Position numbers and translations under genes: made by a program | NCBI RefSeq assembly: GCF_000832125.1 | Contig: NZ_JPRK01000013.1 | Coordinates: 124,001-188,000, forward strand | DNA: 64,000 bases | From: Flavobacterium hibernum | Lineage (GTDB): Bacteria > Bacteroidota > Bacteroidia > Flavobacteriales > Flavobacteriaceae | Direction of reading: 5' to 3' | The notes under the pieces: generated by a model | Databases searched by the model: none | Seen by the model: the letters and a program-made list of their open reading frames with translations, nothing else | Told to the model about the DNA's origin: nothing | Part shown: piece after piece, positions 19,332 to 30,300 of the stretch | How the letters are laid out: each line of letters begins with the position of its first letter | Numbering within the stretch: the first letter of the stretch is position 1

Positions 19332-20555
19332 ATGATACAAAAAATTAAATATTGTTTTCTAACCCTTTTGGTTTGCAATTCGGTTTCATTTGGACAATCA
19401 AAACCAAGTGATAAAACCGAAACAAAACCAATTGAATGGGCTAAGAAAATGGCAGACTCAGATCAAAAACGTGTTCCCAATCCTGTTTATCTCGATGGTG
19501 TAAAATTCCCAAAATGGAATTATACCAACGGTTTGGTAACACTTGCGTTTCAGCAATTGTCAGATTATACCAAAGAACAGAAGTACTGGGATTACGGACT
19601 TTCATACGCGGAACAGCTTATCGATAAAGATGGAAAAATTCAAGGCGGTTACGAACTCGAAAAATACAGTCTGGACTTAATAAATTCCGGAAAACTGCTT
19701 TTTGATATTTATAAGAAAACAGGAGACGAGCGCTACAAAAAAGCAATGGATACACTTCATAAACAAATGGAAGGACATCCAAGAAATTCTGACGGTGGTT
19801 ATTGGCACAAAAAAAGTTATCCGTGGCAAATGTGGCTCGATGGCGTTTATATGGCCGATCCTTTTTCGGCTCAATACGGATTAGTTTTTAATGATCCAAA
19901 ATCCATTGATGATGCTATTTTGCAGGCCGAATTAATTCAGAAACACACTTTTGATTCCAAAACAGGTTTAAACTTTCATGGCTATGATGAAAAACGAGCA
20001 CAGTTTTGGGCAAATAAAAATACCGGAACTTCTGCACACGTTTGGGGGCGTGCGCAAGGTTGGTATTGCATGGCTTTGGTCGATATTCTTGAATTTGTTC
20101 CAGAAAATCATCCCAAACGAAAAGACCTGATCAAGATACTGCAAAAGGTTTTTGAAGCCGTTCGCAAAGCACAAGATGCTAATTCAGGCGTTTGGTGGCA
20201 AGTAATGGATCAACCCGCAAGAAAAGGAAATTATCTCGAATCAACCTGTTCAACAATGTTTGTGTATTCATTTATCAAAGCGTATAACAAAGGATATGTG
20301 GGAGAAAAGTATTTAAAATCGGCACAAACTGGTTTTAAAGGAATCTTGAAACAATTTATAAAAGATAACCCAGACGGAACAATTTCTATTACGAAATGCT
20401 GTGCAGTTGCAGGATTAGGAGGGAAAAACCCTAAAGATCGAGACGGTTCATTCGAATACTATATTTCAGAACCTATTAGAGATGATGATGCAAAAGCAGT
20501 TGGACCATTTATTATGGCGGGAATCGAATTGCAAAAGCATTTAGATAAAAAATAA
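19332..20555 (+). CDS. GH105 unsaturated galacturonyl / rhamnogalacturonyl hydrolase
   Basis: Removes the 4,5-unsaturated uronic acid left at the non-reducing end by pectate or rhamnogalacturonan lyases. Signal peptide about 1-22 (SFG). (alpha/alpha)6-barrel with the GH105 signature WQMWLDGVYMADPF; Asp170 is the likely catalytic acid. HVWGRAQGWYCMALVDILE and STCSTMFVYSF are further family motifs. Length 407 is normal. Its presence implies lyase products, in keeping with the PL1 domain downstream. It lies between GH43 and GH28 with gaps of 3 and about 23 bases. Confidence 0.92.
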   Translation: MIQKIKYCFLTLLVCNSVSFGQSKPSDKTETKPIEWAKKMADSDQKRVPNPVYLDGVKFPKWNYTNGLVTLAFQQLSDYTKEQKYWDYGLSYAEQLIDKDGKIQGGYELEKYSLDLINSGKLLFDIYKKTGDERYKKAMDTLHKQMEGHPRNSDGGYWHKKSYPWQMWLDGVYMADPFSAQYGLVFNDPKSIDDAILQAELIQKHTFDSKTGLNFHGYDEKRAQFWANKNTGTSAHVWGRAQGWYCMALVDILEFVPENHPKRKDLIKILQKVFEAVRKAQDANSGVWWQVMDQPARKGNYLESTCSTMFVYSFIKAYNKGYVGEKYLKSAQTGFKGILKQFIKDNPDGTISITKCCAVAGLGGKNPKDRDGSFEYYISEPIRDDDAKAVGPFIMAGIELQKHLDKK

Positions 20556-20578
20556 AATTTCAAAATCTACCATTGATT

Positions 20579-22273
20579 ATGATAAAAATTAAAAGAACAA
20601 TCCTTGTTACTGCAATACTAATTTCAGCCCTTTCTTGTGTCAACAAAAAAGCAGGAGTTAGCGTAGCTTCATCAGAAAAAGCAAGTTCGGCCGTACTAAA
20701 ACTTCCGTTTAAAATGCCCGAAGTACAAATTCCGAAGTTTAAAACCGATACCCTAAATATTATCGATTTTGGAGCAGTTCCAAATACCGAAGAACTTTGT
20801 ACAAAAGCCATTAACGAAGCCATTGCAAAATGCTCAGAATCGGGCGGAGGCGTTGTCGTAATTCCGTCAGGATTATGGACAACAGGCCCAATAAAAATGA
20901 AAAGCAACGTAAATCTTCATACGAAAAACGGTGCATATATTTCCTTTACCAGCGATTTATCCCAATACAAACTCATAGAATCTTATTTTGAAGGAAATAA
21001 AGTCATTCGATGCGAATCTCCAATTATGGGAATTGATTTAGAAAACATAGCCATTACCGGCGAAGGTATTTTTGATGGAAACGGCTCGCAGTGGCGACCA
21101 GTTAAAATTGGAAAAATGACCAGCAATCAATGGGATGAATTAGTAAAGTCTGGCGGAGTTTTGTCTAAAGACGGTAAAATTTGGTATCCATCAAAAGGTG
21201 CTTATATAGGAAATGAAGAAAGAGACAAACTTCCTAAAATACAAACCATAGCCAATATGGAACCCTTTAAAGAGTCATTGCGTCCCGTAATGGTCAGTTT
21301 TGTTAATTGTAAAAAACTACTTCTTGACGGCGTTACTTTTCAAAATTCTCCCGCTTGGAACGTTAATCCATTAATGTGCGAACATCTTACTTTGCGAAAT
21401 CTTACCATTCGTAATCCGTGGTATTCTCAAAATGGTGATGGTTTGGACATCGAATCTTGCAGAATTGGTACCGTAACCAATTGCCGTTTTGATGTTGGAG
21501 ACGATGCAATATGTATTAAATCAGGAAAAGATAAAGAAGGAAGAGAACGCGCAAAACCAACAGAATTATTTGTCATTACAGATTGCGTGGTATATCATGC
21601 GCACGGAGGTTTTGTAATTGGAAGCGAAATGTCTGGCGGAGTTCGAAACATCTTTGTTAAAAATCTAACCTTTAACGGAACAGATTGTGGCTTGCGTTTT
21701 AAATCTGTGAGAGGTCGTGGCGGAGTAGTCGAAAACATTTGGATGGAAGACATTCGCATGAATAATATCCCAACCGATGCGATCAATTTCAACCTATATT
21801 ATTTCGGAAAATCATTATCTGAAGATAAACTTACAGGTGAAGTAACAGTCGATAAAGTTCTTGTTTCTGAGGAAACTCCCGTTTTTAAAAATATGCATTT
21901 TAAGAACATTTATGTAAACGGTGCAGCACAAGCCTTAAAGATTATGGGGATTCCCGAAATGCCAGTTGAAAACATTCAATTTCAAAACATGATTATTAGA
22001 TCTGATGTTGGAATTCAAATGAATTACGCCCGAAAAATTGATTTTAAAAACATCGATTTAAGATTGGATAAACCCGGAATAGCAGTAAGTTTTTCAAACA
22101 GTCAAAACATCAATATAGAAAGCATTAAAGCAAAAGGAGAAAACCAAATGTTTTGGGTTGGTGGCGCAACAACAAAAGATATATCACTAAAAACCGATGG
22201 CAAAAAAATGGTTTTAGATAAAGATGTAAAAGTTCTGGAATCTATAAAAGATGAGGTAAAACTAATAGAATAG
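20579..22273 (+). CDS. GH28 polygalacturonase-type lipoprotein
   Basis: Start set at the ATG at 20579; the TTG six bases earlier gives no better signal. MIKIKRTILVTAILISALSC is a lipoprotein signal (Cys20). The right-handed beta-helix carries all GH28 catalytic motifs: NGDGLD (Asp287), VGDDAICIKSG (Asp308, Asp309), AHGG (His342) and RFKSVRG. Glycan cleavage is by inversion, on galacturonan or rhamnogalacturonan. Length 564 matches the exo-acting Bacteroidota group. It is probably a periplasmic or surface-tethered enzyme acting with GH105. Confidence 0.93.
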   Translation: MIKIKRTILVTAILISALSCVNKKAGVSVASSEKASSAVLKLPFKMPEVQIPKFKTDTLNIIDFGAVPNTEELCTKAINEAIAKCSESGGGVVVIPSGLWTTGPIKMKSNVNLHTKNGAYISFTSDLSQYKLIESYFEGNKVIRCESPIMGIDLENIAITGEGIFDGNGSQWRPVKIGKMTSNQWDELVKSGGVLSKDGKIWYPSKGAYIGNEERDKLPKIQTIANMEPFKESLRPVMVSFVNCKKLLLDGVTFQNSPAWNVNPLMCEHLTLRNLTIRNPWYSQNGDGLDIESCRIGTVTNCRFDVGDDAICIKSGKDKEGRERAKPTELFVITDCVVYHAHGGFVIGSEMSGGVRNIFVKNLTFNGTDCGLRFKSVRGRGGVVENIWMEDIRMNNIPTDAINFNLYYFGKSLSEDKLTGEVTVDKVLVSEETPVFKNMHFKNIYVNGAAQALKIMGIPEMPVENIQFQNMIIRSDVGIQMNYARKIDFKNIDLRLDKPGIAVSFSNSQNINIESIKAKGENQMFWVGGATTKDISLKTDGKKMVLDKDVKVLESIKDEVKLIE

Positions 22274-22319
22274 TTTCCTCGTGTTTTATAAATCACAATG
22301 TCTTAAATCAAAACGGAAA

Positions 22320-23315
22320 ATGAAGTTTCAAAATAAAAATAGCGCTAAAATATTAGTTTGGGGATTTTTAATCTTCATTCAAAGTTTAAATGCTCAATAT
22401 CTAAAAGGCATTACAAGTGTAAGAGATACTTCTTTTACCAATGCGAGTGCCTTTCAAAAAACGCTTAAGTATTTTCCGCAAACCAAATTAGTGCCCAAAA
22501 TACATTTTGATTTTGTACAGCAAAAAAATGATATCGTGTATTGCACTTACGGTAAACGCAAAATGAAGCTTGATGTTTTTTTTGATAAAAATGCCAAGAA
22601 AAAGCAAACCGCCATTATCATCATTCATGGCGGTGGCTGGCGATCAGGAAACAGACAACAACATCATCAAATGGCGCAAAAACTGGCAAGTTTAGGTTAT
22701 GTATGTTTTACGCCAGAGTACAGATTATCTACAGAAGCTCTTTTTCCCGCGGCCATTTACGACATCAAAGCTTCCATTCGCTGGATTAGAGAAAATGCAG
22801 AAAAGTACCATGTAAACCCCGATCAAATAGTAGCTCTGGGATTTTCGGCAGGAGGAGAAATGGGAGCTTTTATGGGAACAACCGGAAACATGCCTCTTTT
22901 TGAAGGAGAAATAACCAATTCAGATTCAAAATCTCAAGTTAATGCCGTAGTCAGTATAGACGGAACATTGTCTTTTGTACATCAGGAAAGTAGTGAAGGC
23001 GATGACAGCAAAAAGATTTCGGCAGGTACCTATTGGTTTGGGTATTCAAGAAAAGAGAATCCTAAACTTTGGGAAGCCGCTTCGCCATTAAGTTACGTTA
23101 GCAAAGCCACACCGCCAACATTGTTTGTCAATAGTTCAATAGCTCGTATGCATGCCGGAAGAGACGATTACAGAAAGGTTTTAACTGAAAACGGAATCTA
23201 TTCTGAAGTTCATGAATTCGAAAATTCACCCCATTCTTTTTGTCTTTTTGATCCTTGGTTTGAACCCACAATTCAATATATCGACACTTTTTTAACTAAA
23301 ATTTTCAGCAAATAA
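22320..23315 (+). CDS. Alpha/beta-hydrolase carbohydrate esterase (acetylesterase-like)
   Basis: Start set at ATG 22320; the earlier GTG at 22281 would put 13 charged residues before the signal peptide. After the signal (IQSLNAQ) comes an alpha/beta-hydrolase fold: oxyanion motif IIHGGGW, nucleophile elbow LGFSAGG (Ser176) and the catalytic His in ENSPHSFCLFDPW. This BD-FAE / CE10-like arrangement is common for acetylesterases in hemicellulose and pectin loci. The stop is followed after one base by the GDSL esterase gene, so the two are translationally close and likely both deacetylate pectin. Substrate inferred from context. Confidence 0.85.
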   Translation: MKFQNKNSAKILVWGFLIFIQSLNAQYLKGITSVRDTSFTNASAFQKTLKYFPQTKLVPKIHFDFVQQKNDIVYCTYGKRKMKLDVFFDKNAKKKQTAIIIIHGGGWRSGNRQQHHQMAQKLASLGYVCFTPEYRLSTEALFPAAIYDIKASIRWIRENAEKYHVNPDQIVALGFSAGGEMGAFMGTTGNMPLFEGEITNSDSKSQVNAVVSIDGTLSFVHQESSEGDDSKKISAGTYWFGYSRKENPKLWEAASPLSYVSKATPPTLFVNSSIARMHAGRDDYRKVLTENGIYSEVHEFENSPHSFCLFDPWFEPTIQYIDTFLTKIFSK

Positions 23316-23316
23316 A

Positions 23317-24114
23317 ATGAAAGCAAAATTTCTAATACCAATAATCTGTTTGAGTCTGGGTATCCTGTTTACAGCTTTTGATAAATCAAAATCCAGAACA
23401 ACAGTTTATTTAATAGGCGATTCGACAATGGCAGATTATGCCAATAATTACGAAGAAGGCAAAGACTATATGAAAACCCGATATCCCGTTACAGGTTGGG
23501 GACAAGTTTTTCAGCAATTTTTAGTCAAAGACAGTCTGAAACAAATCAGTAAGCTAATAAAAACCGACAGTGTTTTTGTAGACGACAGAGCAAGAGGCGG
23601 ACGCAGTACCCGAACTTTTTTTCAAGAAGGAAGATGGCGCGCCGTATATGAAAATCTTAAAAAAGATGATCTGGTTTTAATGCAGTTTGGTCATAATGAT
23701 GCTGCCGAAGACAAACCCGAACGCTATGTAAATATTGAAGGTTACAAAGAATTTTTAAGATTGTTTATCGAACAAACAAGAGCCAAAGGAGCTAAGCCAA
23801 TTATTTTAACTCCCGTAGCCAGAAACTTTCCTTGGAAAAATGGCGAATTACAAAACATTCACGGATTATACGATCAGGCGGTAAAAGATATTGCAAAAGA
23901 GCAAAACGTAATGCTTATCGATTTAAACCAAAAATCAATGCAGTTTTTCACTAAAAAAGGACAGCCTTACGTGACCGAAAACTATTTCATGAATTTTTCC
24001 GCAGGTTTATACGAAGCCTATCCCAACGGTCAAAAAGACAATACACACTTTCAAACCAAAGGTGCTGTAGAAGTGGCAAGGCTTGTTTTTGAAGGAATGA
24101 AAGAATTAAAATAA
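23317..24114 (+). CDS. GDSL-type rhamnogalacturonan acetylesterase (CE12)
   Basis: SGNH hydrolase removing acetyl groups from rhamnogalacturonan I. Signal/anchor segment at 1-21. Block I YLIGDSTMADY (Ser36), block II GGRSTRTF, block III FGHND, and block V DNTHFQTKGA (Asp241, His244) are all present. Length 265 is normal for CE12. With two esterases and CE8 methylesterase in one locus, the natural substrate is likely highly esterified pectin. Confidence 0.92.
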   Translation: MKAKFLIPIICLSLGILFTAFDKSKSRTTVYLIGDSTMADYANNYEEGKDYMKTRYPVTGWGQVFQQFLVKDSLKQISKLIKTDSVFVDDRARGGRSTRTFFQEGRWRAVYENLKKDDLVLMQFGHNDAAEDKPERYVNIEGYKEFLRLFIEQTRAKGAKPIILTPVARNFPWKNGELQNIHGLYDQAVKDIAKEQNVMLIDLNQKSMQFFTKKGQPYVTENYFMNFSAGLYEAYPNGQKDNTHFQTKGAVEVARLVFEGMKELK

Positions 24115-24133
24115 TCTAGCCGATATAATTTTC

Positions 24134-24278
24134 AACACATAGAAACATAGGTTTTGTATTGAAAAGGAACATAAAAAGAAACTAGTTTCTGGCACATAGC
24201 CCGCTATGTTTATTAAAACAAGTGAAACGCCTTTTTTAAGCGCCTTAAAACTATCCCGAAGCGTCGGGACTATGTGTT
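24134..24278. repeat. Small inverted-repeat-bounded element, copy B
   Basis: Bounded by AACACATAG and CTATGTGTT (perfect 9-bp inverted pair). Shares with copy A (9219-9354) the inner palindrome AGAAACTnGTTTCT, the ACATAG/CTATGT pair and the 20-mer AAGTGAAACGCCTTTTTTAA. A second small hairpin TCCCGA-AGCG-TCGGGA lies near the right end. Non-coding; occupies most of the gap between the esterase and the giant enzyme gene. Confidence 0.6.
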
Positions 24279-24381
24279 TAAAATTAATTGCACTCTAAAA
24301 TAGAATTTATAAGAATAAAACAATTTACATAGAAAGAGAATCTCTTTCGAACACTTTTACTAACCAAACCATAATAACCAA

Positions 24382-27300
24382 ATGAAAAAACAATTCTTTA
24401 TTCATCTTTACCTCATACTGTTTACAGTAATGGGGTTTTCGCAAACAATTGAGAAAATTGAAGCCGAAACCTTTAATCAGTCTTCGGGCGCGAGGGCCGA
24501 AACCAATGCCGCGCTCTCGGGCACAGGAAATGTAGGTTACATTAAAAACGGAACCTGGATAAAATTTAATGCAATGACGTTTACGGAGTTTGTTACCCGT
24601 TTTGATGTAACAGCCGCAGGCGCAACCGGCGGGACTGTCGAATTTAGATTAGGCTCGGCAACCGGAACTTTAATAGGAACTGCTGTTGTATCAGGAAGCA
24701 CGAGTTTTACCAATTACAAGAAGTTTTCGGCCGCTATTACGCCAACAACAGGCACTTTCGATTTGTATCTTGTTTTTACAGGACCGGGAACAGGTTATTT
24801 GTTTAATGTTGATTATTTTGAAAAAGTTACCGATAATCCAAACGCCGTAAATTTCACCTTAACAACAAATGTAAGTCCCGCATCATCAGGAACCATTACG
24901 CTTAATCCGGGAGGAACTACATTTGCTAAAGGAACCGAAGTAAAATTAACCGCCAACAAAAACTTTGGCTACAATTTTAAACAATGGGTAGATGATAAAG
25001 GAGCTTTGGTTTCGACCGCAAATCCGCTCACATTTACCGTAAATGCAAACTCTACCCTTATTGCACAATACGATCCTATTGCAACTTATACGCTAAATGT
25101 AAATGTTAATGGCGCATTTGGATTAGGCGATTATGCTATTTCTCCAGCAGGGAAAGACGGCGCATTCTCAATATACGAAAGCGGAACTAATGTTACGGTT
25201 ACCGCGATTGAAAACGACATTATCAAATTCAGCAATTGGTCTGATGGTTCAACAGCGTTAAGTACATCAGTTGTAATGAATCAAAACCAAAATATTACAG
25301 GAACTTATGCCAATCAGAATTTTATTGCAGGCTGGACCTTTAAAAACGATCAATATGCCAATCCGCGAGTAGCAGAACTATATTCTAAAGTAGAAAACAA
25401 ACCTCAATTGTTTGCTTATAATGTTGCCGACAATGTTTTTGCACCAAATGTAAGACTTCAGAACAGAGGCGGTAAAAACGGCTTTTGTGTATGGAATACA
25501 GAGCGAGGTCAACTCTTTTATTTTATGACAACACTTTCGACAGTGGGTTATAAGAACATTAATGTAGCTTCGGGACTTCTGGGTTACTATTTCGGATGCG
25601 ATGAGTGGACTTTTCAATATTCATTAGACGGAGTAAACTTTGTAAATGTTTCGGCATTAACCACTATAAATACCAATACGATTACCAATATTGGCGGAGT
25701 TCTTCCGGTCGAGGCCGAAGGAAAAGAAAAAATATACCTAAGATGGTTTCCTAATGTTAACGGTCCAAAACACGGATCTGCCACAGATGTAACCGCGACA
25801 ATTTTATCGAATTTAATGATTAAGGCCGATGAGGTTTTGGTTTTAGATACCACAGCTCCAGTTTTGGAATCTTCGTTTCCGACAGAAGCAGCAAATTCTG
25901 TTGGTGCCAACGGAAATATTATTTTAAATTTTAACGAACAAGTGCAGTTAGGAACAGGACAAGCCGTATTAAACGGAAAGAATTTAAGTGCTGAGTTTGT
26001 AAACAAAACGGTTAAGTTTAGTTATTTCGGACTTGAATATAATAAACAATACACTTTTACTATTCCGGCAGGATTTGTAAAAGACCTTTCCGGAAATAAT
26101 GGCACAGCAATAAGTTTATCCTTTAAAACAATGGAAAAACCAGTTCCTGTTAAACGTAAATTTGATTTAATCGTTGATGCCGATGCAACAGCAGAACAGC
26201 TTGCTTCAGGAAAATATGTAAAAACCATAGCTGAGGCTTTTAATGCTGCGCCAAATAACTCTGCCTCGAGATTTTTGGTATTAATTACCAACGGAACCTA
26301 TAATTTGGGTGGTGATGGTACAAATCCGCAAGGCATAGTGTTACAGCTTCCGTCAGGGAAAAACAATGTTTCGTTAATAGCGCAAACCAAAGACAAAGTT
26401 ATTCTGCAAGGAAATCCGGGTCAGGGAATCAAGAATCCTGTACTTTCGATAGAAGCCAATGATTTGTATGTCGAAAATGTTACGATTGAACATAAAGACG
26501 GAATAGTTAATTCTGGACAAAAACCTGCATTGAATCCTGCCGGAGATCGAAATGTTTACAACGGAGTTCGTTTAAGAAGTAAACAAGATACTCAGGTTAC
26601 AGGAGGAAAAAGAAGTTTTTATTATAAATCTACCATAGAGGGAGATGTCGATTTTATTTGCGGAGGAGGAACACATTGGTTTGAAGAATGTAAGCTGGTT
26701 TCTGTTGCCGCTGGTTATATCGTAGCGCCAAATCACGATGAAGCGACTAAATACGGTTATATTTTTAATAACAACACCATTACTGCCACGACAAGTTATT
26801 ATTTGGGACGACCGTGGCAAAATGCACCAAGAGCGGTTTATCTAAACACAAAAATGATAAATGAGCCTAACACACTTGGATGGGCAAATATGGGTACTTA
26901 TCCGGCACTTTTTGCAGAATACAATAGTGTAAACGGAAGCGGAATTGCGGTTAATACTGATAATAGAACTAATACTTTTACAGTAAGCGGTATTGCTAAA
27001 ACAGGAAATTACAATCCTGTACTAACAAAAGCACAGGCAGACGAATACACCATAGAAAACGTTTTGAGCGGAGCAGACAAATGGGATCCGCGTAGAATTG
27101 TAGAACAAGTTACAAAACCATCAAATGTTATTATTGCAGAAAAAAATACTTTAAAATGGGATGAAAACCAATATGCAATGTGTTACGTTGTGAGTAAAGA
27201 CGGTAAAATTCAAACCATTACAACCGAAGCAAAATATGTAGATGTTGCTACAGATGCTGGTGCACACGTGTACACGATTCAGGCTGCAAACGAATATGGC

Positions 27301-30300
27301 GGATTAAGCGATATAAGTACCATTAGCATGACAATAAATGGAGGAGCAGTAAAATCTTCAATTAACTATATCAATTCAATTGACGGTTTAGGATTAACGG
27401 GTTTAACTCCGCTAGAATATTCCGAAGGTACTTTGCTAACATTGCCAATACCAACTTTAAAAGGATATACATTTTATGGATGGTCAGCTTCGGCAACAGT
27501 GGCAAATACCCTAAAAGAAATTGCTACAACTGCAACAGGAAATCAAACGGTATATGCTTTTTGGGGAACGGCAGGGAATAATAAACCTGACGAAGTAATT
27601 CCGCCAAGTAATTTTAATTATGAGTTTACATCAGCTCTAAATAAAAACTGGGACAATGCGGCTAATTTTAGTCCGGCAGAAATGCCAGCGGCAGGAAAAA
27701 CAGTTTCATCTACAAAAGAAATCGAAACAACTGCAACCGTTTTTCCGGCAGATATTACGTTTTCCGGAGCAGGAACACTTCGTTTAAGAGGTTCACACAA
27801 AGCGACAGGAAACTTAATTTTTAAAGATGGAACACGTGTGTATTATAACACAAGCGGAGCAGGAATGACTTTAGATGCGCCAATAGTAGTTTCGGGAACT
27901 GTAAAATTCGAAATGATCTCTGGTATTGCCAATCAAACCATAATGACTTTGAGCGGGCCAGTTTCCGGTAGCGGAACTATTCTTCCGGTCAATACAGGGC
28001 AAGGAGTTAATGCAAATACAGGTGTTTTACTTTTAAAAGGAGACAACAGCGAGTTTATTGGAATTTGGGATTTAACTCAAAAAAGTACAAAATTCCCAGC
28101 GCTAAATTATCCAACAGCAATCGAGGGAGCTTCGGCAAATGCTTTTGGTTCAGGAACTATTAATGTTGCTCAGGATAATACTGTGATTTTTAGTCACGAA
28201 CGTGCCGCAGGATCAACTTTAAGTTTAAATATTTCGGGTAATGGAAAAGCTGTTTTAAGTACGGTTTTAAACGTTCAAAAACTGACTCTTAACGGAGTAG
28301 AATTTAAAGATGGAGTTTACGATAAAACAACCAATCCAGAGTTTTTTACAGGAGAAGGAAAGATCGAAGTTAAAAAAGAAGCTACAGGCGGAGGTACAGA
28401 AACTGTTCCTGCATTTCCTGGAGCCGAAGGTTACGGTAAATATGTAACCGGAGGTCGTGGCGGAAAAGTTATTTATGTAACCAACTTAAATGATTCCGGA
28501 GCGGGTTCTTTACGTGATGCGATTAACCAAGCCGGACCAAGAATTGTTGTTTTTAAAGTATCTGGAAATATCGCACTAAAAAGCGAATTAAACATTACAA
28601 GCAACATTACCATTGCAGGACAAACAGCGCCGGGTGGAGGAATTACTTTAAAAGATTACAACGCTAAGGTAAGAGGAGATAATGTGATTATTCGTTATTT
28701 ACGCTTTAGAATGGGAGATACTAACGATGTAGAAAACGATGCGTTAGGCGGACGTTTTCAAAAGAATATCATTGTAGATCACTGTTCGATGAGTTGGTCA
28801 ACAGACGAATGTGTTTCTTTCTATCAAAATACAAATTTTACAATGCAATGGTGTATCATTTCTGAAAGTCTTCGTAACTCCGTTCATGCCAAAGGAGCAC
28901 ACGGTTACGGCGGTGTTTGGGGAGGTAAAAACGCTTCATTTCATCACAATTTGTTAGCGCACCACGACAGCCGTAATCCAAGGTTAGGAGAATATGCAAA
29001 TGATATTTTTGCAAAAACCGATTTAGTTGATATTCGTAACAACGTAATTTACAATTGGGGAGGAAACAGCTGTTATGGTGGTGATGCCATGAATGTGAAT
29101 TTAGTAAACAATTATTGGAAACCAGGTCCTGGAACTTCAAATGGTACTAAAGAGCGTATATTATCAACAGGCAGAAGTTTAGATACAACCTCGCCATTAT
29201 ACGGCATTTGGGGGAAATATTATGTAGATGGAAATTATGTTGTAGGATCTGAAAGAGCCAGTAAAGATAACTGGACTTATGGAGTTTACAGTCAATTTCA
29301 TAGCAGTCAGTTACCAGTAAGCGATGCTGATAAAGAAGAAGTGAAAATTGAAGTTCCACATCCTTTTGGAGAAATAACAACTCATGTTGCGACAAAAGCA
29401 TACGAATTGGTTTTAGAAAATGCAGGAGCAAATTTATTTAGAGATGCCGTAGATAAAAGAGCAGTCGACGATACACGTTCCGGTACAGCAAGTATTATGA
29501 ATGGTGGTAACGGAAGTACAAATGGTTATATCGATACACCATCGGCAACAGGAGGGTGGCCAGTTCTTCCTACTGGCGAAGCGCCTTTGGATACAGATGG
29601 AGACGGTATGTCAGACAAATGGGAAACAGAGAAAGGATTAAATCCTGCAAGTTCTGCCGATGGGAACTTAAAAACAGTTGACGGTATTTATACCAATGTC
29701 GAAGTGTATATTAACAGCCTTGTAAGTCATTTAACGGCAGTACAAAATGGTACATTAGATGTGTATGTAAATCCGCAAAACTTTGTAGAGAAATACAATG
29801 CTGCCGAAGATGGTTCAAAATTTATCATGGCTAGCGGAACTTACACTACAACAACAGATCTTGCTGTAAAAAATCATAAATACACATTTGTTCCAGATGA
29901 AAATGCAAAACCAGTTTTTGCAGGAACATTCTATTCAGAAAATCCGGAAATTTTTTCAGGAACTTTCAAATTTGATGGAGTAGATTTTGATTTGACAAAT
30001 GCCAATTCTAATCTGCTACAATTTAAGAAAGGCGCAGGTTTAGCAAGTTTAGAAATAAAAAATGCAGCTATAAAAGGAATCAAACAAAGTTTATTAATAG
30101 CAGATGGCGCTAGCGAACATCCAATTTCAAAAATTGTTTTAGAGAATTGTATTATTGATGGAAGCGCGGCTCAAGGCGGAAATTTTATTCAGCCAGATGC
30201 ACATATTGTAAATTCAGTTTCGATTAAAAATTCGACAATTTTCAATTATACCAAAGGAAACAATTTCTTAGCGTTACAGAAAAAAGATGCCGCAAACGAG

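Noticed and set aside
20560..20907. 115-codon minus-strand ORF over the start of the GH28 gene
   Set aside because: Overlaps a coding region with intact signal peptide and lacks any recognisable feature.
25614..26006. 130-codon antisense ORF in the giant pectinase gene
   Set aside because: Shadow of a well-supported coding frame; no signal or domain.
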